Source: Myxococcota bacterium
GTDB lineage: Bacteria > Myxococcota_A > UBA9160 > PR03
Reading direction: 5' to 3'
Assembly (NCBI GenBank): GCA_030066475.1
Contig: JASJBO010000306.1
Location: forward strand, 1 to 9,010
DNA: 9,010 bases
Both the position numbers and the translations under genes were made by a program. Positions 1 to 6,020 of the stretch are shown in pieces; positions within the stretch are counted from its first letter, which is position 1; each line of letters begins with the position of its first letter. Below the pieces are notes generated by a model that ran no database searches, had not been told where the DNA came from, and saw only the letters and a program-made list of their open reading frames with translations.

Positions 1-80
1 GGCTAGGAGTCTGCGCGGCAGAAGCCCCCGCAAGCGCCCGAAGGGCGCGCGCAGTGAGGCGAAGCCGAACGAAGTCCACC
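1..80 (-). repeat. Inverted, diverged copy of the head + type-B-tail intergenic repeat
   Basis: Read on the minus strand this segment begins ggtggacttcg and continues through gcgcgcgccc, a short loop, gggcgcttgc and cttctgccgcgc. It follows the same order as the type-B repeats at 2053-2214, with about a dozen scattered substitutions and one missing base. The GCGCCC/GGGCGC stem (34-39 with 43-48) is intact, while its loop differs from the other copies (ttc instead of tgc, read on the minus strand). A preserved stem with a changed loop is what selection on a folded element looks like. The element may extend left of the window. It lies downstream of the SDR gene, in opposite orientation to the array at 1927-2214. 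Confidence 0.8.
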
Positions 81-94
81 CGCTAGCCGGGCGA

Positions 95-124
95 CCCGGC
101 CCGCGTCGGTCCGCGCGGGCCGGG
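95..124 (-). terminator. Perfect 11-bp hairpin directly after the SDR stop codon
   Basis: Positions 95-105 (cccggcccgcg) and 114-124 (cgcgggccggg) are exact reverse complements around an 8-base loop. The hairpin begins at the base following the stop codon of the minus-strand SDR gene. No T-run follows on the transcript side, so it is not a classical intrinsic terminator. In very GC-rich genomes such stems can still end transcription or protect the 3' end of the mRNA. The structure is seen; the terminator role is inferred. Confidence 0.55.
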
Positions 125-1144
125 TCAGACCGCCCCGTACTCGATCAGCGTCGCTGCGCTGGCGCGGATCGCGTCGTCGGTGCCGATCAGGTCGCGGCCC
201 AGGAGCTTGCGGACCTTCTCCGACGCCAGCACGCGCTGCTTGTGCAGCTCGGAGGCGATCGTCTTCACGTCGCCGCTCACGAGCGCAAGGGCGCGCACCA
301 GGAAGTCGGGCATGGCGCGAGTCGGGATCTTCTTGCGGTCGGGGTGGGCGGCGCGCAGCACCTCGGCCATCTCGCGCATCCAGCGGAACTCGTCGGCCAC
401 GATGTAGCGCTCGCCGATCGCGGCCGGGTCGTTCATGGCGGCGATGTGCGCCGCGGACACGTCGCGCACGTCGACGACCTGGATGCCGGCGTTCGGGAGC
501 AGCGGGAGCCGTCCGTCGAGCATGCGGGCGATGATGTCGACCGAGGTCTTCACCTGCGCGCTGCGGATCGGGCCGAACACCGCGACGGGGTTGATCGCCG
601 TCAGCTCGAGCCCCTGGCCCTCGCCCGCCACGTAGTCCCAGGCCGCCCGCTCGGCGATCGCCTTCGACGCGATGTATGGGCGGCAGTCGGGGGTGTAGGT
701 CGGGTCGGTCCAGTCGTCCTCGGTGAAGCGGGCCGGCAGCTCGCCGCGCACGCCGTAGGCGACGGCGGCGCCCGAGGAGGTCAGCACCACGCGGCTCGCG
801 CCGGCGGCGCGGGCCGCGCGCAGCACGCGCAGCGCGCCGTCGCGCGCCGGGCGGATCAGCTCGTCGGGGTCCTTCGGCACCGCCATCGGGAAGGGCGAGG
901 CCAGGTGGTGCACGACGTCGACGCCCGCGACGGCCTCGGCCCAGCCCGCGTCGCTCTCGAGGTCGGCCTCGATCAGCTCGATCTCGGCCGCGCGGTCGCT
1001 GTGCGGGGCGAGGGCCGCCTTCAGCGCCTCGCCCTTGGCCGCGGAGCGAACCGTGCCGCGCACGGCGTGGCCCTGCTCGAGCAGATCGAGGATGAGCTGC
1101 TGGGCGATGAAGCCCGAGGCGCCGGTGACGAGAGTGGTGGCCAT
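125..1144 (-). CDS. Extended short-chain dehydrogenase/reductase, dihydroflavonol-4-reductase-like NAD(P)-dependent reductase
   Basis: This is a 339-residue cytoplasmic oxidoreductase of the NAD-dependent epimerase/dehydratase superfamily, closest in motifs to the DFR/Gre2-like aldehyde and ketone reductases. The Rossmann glycine motif TGASGFIA lies at residues 7-14, with Ala in place of the usual third Gly. An Arg in TVRS (about 33) could contact the NADPH phosphate. HLASPF (about 80-85) is typical of the DFR group. The catalytic elements are the Ser of LTSSG (123/124), Tyr157 and Lys161 (YIASK). An ATG 14 codons upstream is open in the same frame, but ATG 1144 is chosen because AGGAGG lies 6 bases before it and residue 1 then begins directly at the first beta strand. 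The gene is divergent from the TetR gene and its promoter carries two TetR-type operators, so it is the likely regulatory target. The natural substrate cannot be told from sequence. Confidence 0.93.
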   Translation of the reverse strand: MATTLVTGASGFIAQQLILDLLEQGHAVRGTVRSAAKGEALKAALAPHSDRAAEIELIEADLESDAGWAEAVAGVDVVHHLASPFPMAVPKDPDELIRPARDGALRVLRAARAAGASRVVLTSSGAAVAYGVRGELPARFTEDDWTDPTYTPDCRPYIASKAIAERAAWDYVAGEGQGLELTAINPVAVFGPIRSAQVKTSVDIIARMLDGRLPLLPNAGIQVVDVRDVSAAHIAAMNDPAAIGERYIVADEFRWMREMAEVLRAAHPDRKKIPTRAMPDFLVRALALVSGDVKTIASELHKQRVLASEKVRKLLGRDLIGTDDAIRASAATLIEYGAV

Positions 1145-1150
1145 GGGAGT

Positions 1151-1156
1151 CCTCCT
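1151..1156 (-). promoter_or_regulatory. Ribosome binding site of the SDR gene
   Basis: On the minus strand this reads AGGAGG, six bases before ATG 1144. It decides the start codon against the in-frame ATG 14 codons upstream. Confidence 0.85.
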
Positions 1157-1190
1157 GAGGTCGGGGCGCGACTGTTGGAACAACAATCAG

Positions 1191-1227
1191 CCGACCAATG
1201 GTCAGTTATTATCTGACCGATGGTCGG
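1191..1227. promoter_or_regulatory. Paired TetR-family operators between SDR and TetR genes
   Basis: Two palindromes are present: GACCA-A-TGGTC at 1193-1203 and GACC-GAT-GGTC at 1215-1225. Their centres (1198 and 1220) are 22 bp apart, about two helical turns, so two repressor dimers would sit on the same face of the DNA. The flanks extend the symmetry: ccgaccaatggtcag (1191-1205) and ctgaccgatggtcgg (1213-1227) are inverted repeats of each other with two mismatches, around an AT-only core ttattat (1206-1212). TetR-family regulators commonly bind such sites next to their own gene. Binding by the protein encoded at 1271-1930 is inferred from position. Confidence 0.82.
1207..1212 (+). promoter_or_regulatory. 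Probable -10 element of the TetR gene promoter
   Basis: TATTAT on the plus strand matches the -10 consensus at five of six positions and overlaps the -10 of the divergent SDR promoter. No good -35 is visible at 17-18 bp upstream. Transcription from here would begin near 1219, which argues against the in-frame ATG at 1220 as the TetR start. The second operator would lie over the start site. Confidence 0.4.
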
Positions 1228-1234
1228 TTGTCAA
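1208..1234 (-). promoter_or_regulatory. Sigma-70-type promoter of the SDR gene
   Basis: On the minus strand a perfect TTGACA (-35, plus-strand 1229-1234) is followed after 15 bp by GATAAT (-10, plus-strand 1208-1213). The spacing is shorter than the ideal 17. One operator fills the spacer and the other lies just after the -10, so a bound repressor would exclude RNA polymerase. The AT-rich -10 stands out sharply in this GC-rich DNA. Confidence 0.65.
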
Positions 1235-1270
1235 CACGAGCCTGGACGGGGATACTCGCACGTCGCAGCC

Positions 1271-1930
1271 ATGCCCGAACGCGCCGTCCGACCCCACTAC
1301 CAGCGCGCCCGCAGCGAGGCCGAGAAGGCCGAGCGGCGCGAGGCGATCCTCGCCGCCGCGAGCCTGCTGCTGCGCGCCAGCGGCTTCGAGGGCTTCTCGA
1401 TGTCGGTCCTGGCGCGCAAGAGCGGCATCGCCAAGGGCACGCTCTACCTCTACTTCGAGACCCGCGAGGAGGTGCTGCTGGCGCTCTACGTCGAGACGCT
1501 GGCCGCCTGGAGCCGCGCGCTCGTCGCGGGCCTGCGCGACGGCATGAGCGACGACGCGTTCGTCGCGCTCTTCCAGACCACGGCCGCCGCCGACCCGAAC
1601 TTCTCGACCCTGCGCGCGCGGCTCGAGAGCGTGATCGAGCACAACGTGTCGCTCGAGCGCCTGGTGGAGGCGAAGCGCGCGATGCGCAGCCTGCTCGCCG
1701 ACCTCGCGCCGCGCGTCGAGCGCGCGCTCGGCCTCGCCCCGGGTACGGCCGCCCGGCTGCTGGTGGCGCTCGGCGCGCTCCACCTGGGCGCCGCGCAGTC
1801 GAACGCGGGCCCGGCGTGGGCGGGGCTCGACCTGCCCGACGACGTCGCCGAGTTCATGCGGCTCCACACCGAGACGGACGTGTTCCGCGAGACGGCGCCG
1901 CTGATCGTCGCCGGGATGCGCGCGAGCTGA
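1271..1930 (+). CDS. TetR/AcrR-family transcriptional regulator
   Basis: This 219-residue cytoplasmic DNA-binding protein has the usual TetR length. The N-terminal TetR domain spans about residues 23-70. The helix-turn-helix is recognisable in MSVLARKSGIAKGTLYLYF (44-62), followed by ETREEVLLALY, the conserved start of helix 4. The C-terminal two thirds is helical and variable, as expected of the ligand-binding and dimerisation domain; its ligand is not predictable. An in-frame ATG at 1220 lies inside the second operator and probably at or near the transcription start, so ATG 1271 (MPERAV) is preferred, although it has no clear Shine-Dalgarno sequence. The gene diverges from the SDR and very likely represses both itself and the SDR through the operators at 1191-1227. 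Its stop codon falls inside the first repeat unit, and its last base is the A of an in-frame ATG for the downstream tannase-like frame. Confidence 0.94.
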   Translation: MPERAVRPHYQRARSEAEKAERREAILAAASLLLRASGFEGFSMSVLARKSGIAKGTLYLYFETREEVLLALYVETLAAWSRALVAGLRDGMSDDAFVALFQTTAAADPNFSTLRARLESVIEHNVSLERLVEAKRAMRSLLADLAPRVERALGLAPGTAARLLVALGALHLGAAQSNAGPAWAGLDLPDDVAEFMRLHTETDVFRETAPLIVAGMRAS

Positions 1931-2052
1931 TGGACTTCGCTCGCCTACGGCTCGCTGCGCGTCGGCCGACTCCTGGGTCGGCCTCCTTGCTGATGGACTT
2001 CGCTCGCCTGCGGCTCGCTGCGCGTCGGCCGACTTCTGGGTCGGCCTCCTTG
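1927..2052 (+). repeat. Two tandem 63-bp repeat units (common head + type-A tail)
   Basis: Units 1927-1989 and 1990-2052 differ at only two positions. Each begins ctgatggacttcgctcgcct and shares about 35 bases with the type-B units. The head is followed by a tail with a 7-bp stem, ggccgac and gtcggcc, at 1964-1970/1977-1983 and again at 2027-2033/2040-2046. One of the two differences is in the six-base loop (tcctgg versus ttctgg), so the stem is unchanged. The first unit overlaps the TetR stop codon. No coding or mobile-element gene is associated. Confidence 0.9.
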
Positions 2053-2214
2053 CCGATGGACTTCGCTCGCCTGCGGCTCGCTGCGCGCGCCCTGCGGGCG
2101 CTTGCAAAGGGCTTCTGCCGCGCCGGCTGCTCACTGGTGGACTTCGCTCGCCTGCGGCTCGCTGCGCGCGCCCTGCGGGCGCTTGCAAAGGGCTTCTGCC
2201 GCGCCGGCTGCTCG
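2053..2214 (+). repeat. Two tandem 81-bp repeat units (common head + type-B tail)
   Basis: Units 2053-2133 and 2134-2214 are identical over 76 consecutive bases and differ only near their edges, so the duplication or gene conversion is recent. The head matches the type-A units. The tail carries a GCGCCC-tgc-GGGCGC hairpin followed by cttgcaaagggcttctgccg. Each unit is a multiple of three and has no stop in the frame of the downstream tannase homologue, giving the repeated peptide DFARLRLAARALRALAKGF. The inverted relative is at 1-80. Confidence 0.92.
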
Positions 2215-3888
2215 GCCCTGGGGGTCGGCCTCGTGATCGCGTGTGGCGGAGGCCCCGAGCTGAGCCCGCCGATCTCTCCGGTCGTCATCGGAAACGCCGT
2301 CGTGCGCCCGGCGACTGCCTGCATGGACATGCGGGACCTCGACCTGAGTCGGATCGCCGGCGACGGCAGCCACCTCACGGAGGCGGCCGTGCGCCGCCCT
2401 GGCGACGTGGCGGTCTGCCACGTCGCGGGCGTGCTCGCCTCGTCGATCGGCTTCGAGCTGACGATGCCCACCTCGACCTGGCGGGGTCGCTACCTCCAGC
2501 TCGGCTGCGAGGGCCTCTGCGGCCAGATCGACCTGCGCGTCGGCGCGGCGGCGGGTTGCAGCATGCTGGATCGGGGCGACTTCGCGATCGCGACCACCGA
2601 CATGGGGCACAAGGGTCCGTACGCGGACTTCGGGAACGACCCGCAGCGGCGCATCGACTTCGCGCACCGGGCCGTCCACCTGACGTCGCTCGCGGCGAAG
2701 CAGATCATGCGCGAGTACTACGCGGTCGGGCCCCGCTACGCCTACTTCTCGGGCTGCGGCGCCGGAGGCCGGGCCGCCCTGATGCAGGCGCTGCGACATC
2801 CCGACGAGTTCGACGGCATCATCGCGGGCGCCCCCGCGATGCACTTCGTCTCCCAGAACGTCTTCTACCACGCCTGGCAGGCGCGCTCGAACCGGGACGA
2901 GAGGGGACGCCCCGTCCTCCGCGCGGAGCGGCTCCCGATCCTGACGGCCGGGGTCCTCGCCGCCTGTGACGGGATCGACGGACTGCTGGACGGCCTCATC
3001 GCCGACCCCCGCCAGTGTCGGTTCGACGCGAGCAGCCTCGCGTGTACGGGCGCGAGCCGGGACGACTGCCTGACGCCCGCCGAGGTCGAGGCCGCGACCC
3101 GCCTCTACCGCGGGCCCGTCGACCCGGAGAGCCAGCGCGCGCTGACCGCGGGCGGTCCGCAGCCCGGCTCCGAGCCGGCCTGGGAGGGCGTGTTCGTGCC
3201 GCCCGCCGACAGCGACGAGATCGCCAGCGAGTGGATCGCGCTCGACGCGCTCCGCTACCTGGTCTTCGAGGAGAACCCGCCGAGCGACCTGGAGCTGTCG
3301 GAGCTGTCGTTCGACGCCGCGTCGTTCGAGCGTGCGGGTCGGCTACGCGGTCTGTACGACGCGGCCGACCCCGACCTGCGGGACTTCGCCGCTGGCGGCG
3401 GGAAGCTCGTTCTCTGGCACGGCTGGTCGGATCCCCACGTCTCCCCGCTCGGCACCATCGCCTACCACGACGCCGTCCAGCGCCTCCTCGGTCGCGATCG
3501 GGCGCGCGTCATGCTCCGGCTGTTCCTGTTCCCGGGCATGCACCACTGCTCGGACGGGGAAGGGCCGAGCCAGTTCGACCTGCTGACGCCGATGGTCCGC
3601 TGGGTCGAGCGGGGTGAGGCCCCCGAGGTCGTCGTCGCCTTCCAGCCGGTCGGAAAGCACGAGAAGACGGGCGTGCCCGAAGGCTGGAGGATCCGCCCCG
3701 TCTACGCCTTCCCGCGCATCGCGACGTACGTCGGCGAGGGGTCTCCCGACGACCCTGCGAGCTTCGAGCCCGCTCTCGGTGAGGGAGGCGCGCAAGTCGA
3801 CTGGCTCGACGACGGGCTCCACGCTCCCGTTCCGCGGCTGGACTGCCACGCGCGCGGTCGCCGTCTCGTCTGTGCTCCGGCCGACTAG
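2056..3888 (+). CDS. Tannase/feruloyl esterase family alpha/beta-hydrolase homologue, probable lipoprotein, nucleophile Ser replaced by Gly
   Basis: Family members are secreted esterases that cleave gallate or ferulate esters using a CS-D-HC active site, in which two cysteines flanking the catalytic Ser and His form a disulfide. Here the nucleophile motif reads SGCGAGGRAALMQALRHP: Cys234 is kept, but residue 235, normally Ser (GCSTGG), is Gly (codon ggc, 2758-2760). Asp459 (WHGWSDPHVSP), His497 and Cys498 (GMHHCSDG) are kept, as is the calcium-loop signature CDGIDGLLDGLIADPRQC from residue 304. Normal ester hydrolysis is therefore doubtful. A lipobox-like VIAC ends at Cys63 after a short hydrophobic run (ALGVGLVIA), suggesting a lipoprotein. 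The start is uncertain: ATGs at 1930, 1993 and 2056 and GTG 2137 are all repeat-derived and none has a Shine-Dalgarno sequence; 2056 is a compromise. The M23 gene follows after 24 bp. Family membership is firm; activity and start are not. Confidence 0.85.
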   Translation: MDFARLRLAARALRALAKGFCRAGCSLVDFARLRLAARALRALAKGFCRAGCSALGVGLVIACGGGPELSPPISPVVIGNAVVRPATACMDMRDLDLSRIAGDGSHLTEAAVRRPGDVAVCHVAGVLASSIGFELTMPTSTWRGRYLQLGCEGLCGQIDLRVGAAAGCSMLDRGDFAIATTDMGHKGPYADFGNDPQRRIDFAHRAVHLTSLAAKQIMREYYAVGPRYAYFSGCGAGGRAALMQALRHPDEFDGIIAGAPAMHFVSQNVFYHAWQARSNRDERGRPVLRAERLPILTAGVLAACDGIDGLLDGLIADPRQCRFDASSLACTGASRDDCLTPAEVEAATRLYRGPVDPESQRALTAGGPQPGSEPAWEGVFVPPADSDEIASEWIALDALRYLVFEENPPSDLELSELSFDAASFERAGRLRGLYDAADPDLRDFAAGGGKLVLWHGWSDPHVSPLGTIAYHDAVQRLLGRDRARVMLRLFLFPGMHHCSDGEGPSQFDLLTPMVRWVERGEAPEVVVAFQPVGKHEKTGVPEGWRIRPVYAFPRIATYVGEGSPDDPASFEPALGEGGAQVDWLDDGLHAPVPRLDCHARGRRLVCAPAD

Positions 3889-3912
3889 CGCTGGCGCTAC
3901 GGAGATCCTCCC

Positions 3913-4785
3913 ATGTCGTCTCGCGTCGTGGCCGCGCTCGGGGGATGCATCCTGCTGCTCGCGGGCGCAGAGCCTGCGGGTGCCCGGTCGAGCTGCCACC
4001 ACGGGGTCTGCATCGACCACGAGGGGGACGCGAGCGGCATCGTGCGCTTCTTCGCCCGGCACGACGCAGCCGCGCCCGTGGTGGTGACCCTCGAGCTCGA
4101 GCTCGAGAACTTCGAGGTCGATCGCGAGGGCGAGATCGTGCTGGTCGTGCCTCCGGGCCAGCGCGTCGAGATGGCCCGCGCCACGCCGAGCGGCGCCGGG
4201 GCCCCGCGCTACGAGTTCCACTACCGCTATCGGATCGGCGATCCCACCGCCCGCCACGATGCCGCTGCGCGCTATCGCATTCCGTTCGGAGGCTCGGCGC
4301 CCCGCCGGCTCACGCAGGGCGGAAACGGGGGCTTCAGCCACCGGGGCCGCACGGCCTACGACTTCAAGATGCCGGTCGGCACGCCGATCCTGGCCGCTCG
4401 CGACGGGGTGGTGGCCCTCGTCGTCGACGAGTACGAGAGGGGTGGCCGCAGGAAGAGCCTGGCCGGCCAGGCCAACCTGGTGGCCCTGGCGCACGACGAC
4501 GGCACCATCGCCAGCTACGTCCATCTCGAGCGGGGCGCCGTCGTCGCGGTGGGTCAGCGCGTGCGGGCCGGCCAGCGCATCGGCCTCTCGGGCAACACCG
4601 GGTACACGACCGCGCCCCACCTGCACTTCGAGGTCCATCGCAACACGGCCGACGGCGAGTCCGAGAGCATCGGGATCCGCTTCGAGGACCCGAGCCCGCA
4701 GGGCCGCGTGCCGGTCGCGGGCAGCTACTACGGTCCTGCCGAGGAGCTCCCTGGCCTGGACGAGCCCGACCCCGAGGCCGGCTGA
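3913..4785 (+). CDS. Secreted M23-family (LytM/lysostaphin-type) zinc metallopeptidase
   Basis: This 290-residue protein is predicted to be exported and to cut peptidoglycan cross-links in the periplasm. A signal peptide spans residues 1-24 (SRVVAALGGCILLLAGAEPAGA, with cleavage likely after AGA). It is followed by CHHGVC and a beta-rich N-terminal domain (about 55-125) of the kind often preceding M23 domains in Gram-negative bacteria. The M23 domain covers about 140-245. Zinc ligands are expected at His143 and Asp150 (SHRGRTAYDF) and His238; catalytic histidines at His204 (YVHL) and His236 (HLHFEV). All are present, so the enzyme looks active. A conserved GTPILAARDGVV strand follows Asp150. 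The tail after 255 is acidic and Pro-rich. GGAG lies 8 bases before ATG 3913. A small inverted repeat, tagcgctggcgcta, sits at 3886-3899 between the preceding stop and this site. The gene may be co-transcribed with the tannase homologue. Confidence 0.92.
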   Translation: MSSRVVAALGGCILLLAGAEPAGARSSCHHGVCIDHEGDASGIVRFFARHDAAAPVVVTLELELENFEVDREGEIVLVVPPGQRVEMARATPSGAGAPRYEFHYRYRIGDPTARHDAAARYRIPFGGSAPRRLTQGGNGGFSHRGRTAYDFKMPVGTPILAARDGVVALVVDEYERGGRRKSLAGQANLVALAHDDGTIASYVHLERGAVVAVGQRVRAGQRIGLSGNTGYTTAPHLHFEVHRNTADGESESIGIRFEDPSPQGRVPVAGSYYGPAEELPGLDEPDPEAG

Positions 4786-4811
4786 GGCCGTCGTCTCCAC
4801 CCGGCGGCCGA

Positions 4812-6020
4812 TCAGGTCCAGCGGGCAGGCAGGGTGCGCGGACCCCGCAGCAGGACGCCGCGCGGCGCGCACGCGTCCGGGTCGAGCAGGCGAAGCGCCG
4901 GCAGGCGCTCGCACAGCACGCCGAGCGCCACGCGCAGGTTCTTGCGGGCCAGGTGCATCCCGGGGCAGGTGCGCAGGCCCGGGCCGAAGGTGAGCAGCTC
5001 CACCGGACGCCGCTCGAGGTCGAAGCGATCGGGGTCCGGGAAGACGTCGGGGTCGCGGTTGGCCGCGGCGATGCCGAACAGCACCGCGCTCGAGGGGCGC
5101 ATGCGCTGGCCGTGGAAGTCGACCTCGGCGTCGGGCCGGCTGAAGCGCGGCTGCGCGGCGACCGGCGGGTTCCAGCGCAGCAGCTCCTCCACCGCGTCCG
5201 CGCAGCGCGCCGGCTCCGAGACGCACGCCTGCCAGGCGTCGGGGTGCGAGAGCAGGGCGTGGACGAGGTTGCCGAGCGCGTCGGAGGTGGTCGTCGCGCC
5301 CGCGGTGAAGAAGAGCCGGAGGTGCGCCAGGATCGCCTCGTCGGTGATCGGCTCCTGCTCGAACTCGCCGCGCACGTGCGCGTCGAGCCAGCCGCTGATG
5401 ACGTCGTCGCGCGGCTCGCGCCGCCGGGCGTCGAGCACCGGCCGGACATAGTCCGTGAAGACGGCGTCCGCCGCGCGGCTCTTCTCGAGGTCGCGGCCGC
5501 CGAACATCAGGTCCATCGACCAGTCGTAGAACTCGGCCTCGCGCTCGCGTGGCAGGCCGAGCAGCCGGCAGATGACCGCGAAGGCGAAGCGGTGGGTGAA
5601 GGCGGGCACCAGGTCGGCCTCGCCGGCGGCCTCGCAGTCGTCGAGCAGGGCGTGCGCGACGGCGGCCAGCTCGGCGTCGGGCAGCGCCTCCACCACCGGG
5701 CGGCGGAACGCGGGCGTCATGGCGGGCCGCCAGGCGCGATGCCGCTCGGGCGGCATCGACATGAAGGTCTCGCCGATGAACGGCTGCGAGATGATCTGGT
5801 AGGCGTGGTGCGGCGGGAAGCGCTCGCCGTCCTGGAACGCCTCGGCGAGCGCCTGGTAGCCGACGATGTAGAAGATCGGCAGGGCGCCGCCGAGCGCGCG
5901 CGCCGGCACGACCGGGCCGCGGCGCCGCAGCGCGTGCAGCGCCTCGGCGAAGGCCGGCCCCGGCATCGGGTCGTAGTAGAAGTCGTTGCCGTCGAGGGCG
6001 CCGGAGACCTCAGTCGGCAT
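4812..6020 (-). CDS. Cytochrome P450
   Basis: A soluble bacterial-type P450 of 402 residues, normal length, with no membrane anchor. It is a heme-thiolate monooxygenase that needs a separate ferredoxin and reductase, neither of which is in the window. Landmarks in order: C-helix ERHRAWRP (92-99), I-helix oxygen-activation motif AGATT (240-244), K-helix ExxR at Glu279-Arg282 (ELLR), PDPDRFD (328-334), and the heme loop FGPGLRTCPG (345-354) with Cys352 as the heme ligand. All required residues are present. ATG 6020 lies inside the last codons of the channel gene, giving an 11-nt overlap with no separate Shine-Dalgarno sequence, so translation is probably coupled. It is the last gene of the minus-strand operon and converges on the M23 gene with 26 bp between stop codons. 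Substrate unknown; the CYP family cannot be assigned by eye. Confidence 0.95.
   Translation of the reverse strand: MPTEVSGALDGNDFYYDPMPGPAFAEALHALRRRGPVVPARALGGALPIFYIVGYQALAEAFQDGERFPPHHAYQIISQPFIGETFMSMPPERHRAWRPAMTPAFRRPVVEALPDAELAAVAHALLDDCEAAGEADLVPAFTHRFAFAVICRLLGLPREREAEFYDWSMDLMFGGRDLEKSRAADAVFTDYVRPVLDARRREPRDDVISGWLDAHVRGEFEQEPITDEAILAHLRLFFTAGATTTSDALGNLVHALLSHPDAWQACVSEPARCADAVEELLRWNPPVAAQPRFSRPDAEVDFHGQRMRPSSAVLFGIAAANRDPDVFPDPDRFDLERRPVELLTFGPGLRTCPGMHLARKNLRVALGVLCERLPALRLLDPDACAPRGVLLRGPRTLPARWT

Noticed and set aside
1220..1270. ATG 1220 as the TetR start
   Set aside because: It falls within the second operator and at or near the predicted transcription start; the extra 17 residues do not resemble the family's N-terminus.
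1198..1929. Upstream extension of the tannase frame through the TetR gene (896 codons in total)
   Set aside because: The extension is an Arg-rich shadow of the TetR coding sequence; the TetR frame has a clear HTH and the expected length.
1202..2188. 328-codon minus-strand frame with internal repeats (QAPAGRAQRAAGERSP)
   Set aside because: The internal repetition only mirrors the DNA repeats at 1927-2214, and the remainder is antisense to the TetR gene.
1927..2214. CRISPR array
   Set aside because: Units are directly adjacent with no unique spacers, come in two lengths with internal hairpins, and no cas gene is present.
4786..4811. Bidirectional terminator between the convergent M23 and P450 genes
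   Set aside because: The 26-bp gap contains no convincing stem or T-run.
5000..5010. P450 heme loop considered odd because of Arg instead of His two residues before Cys
   Set aside because: Arg or His are both common at this position of FxxGxxxCxG, and the CPG ending is also common, so the motif is normal.
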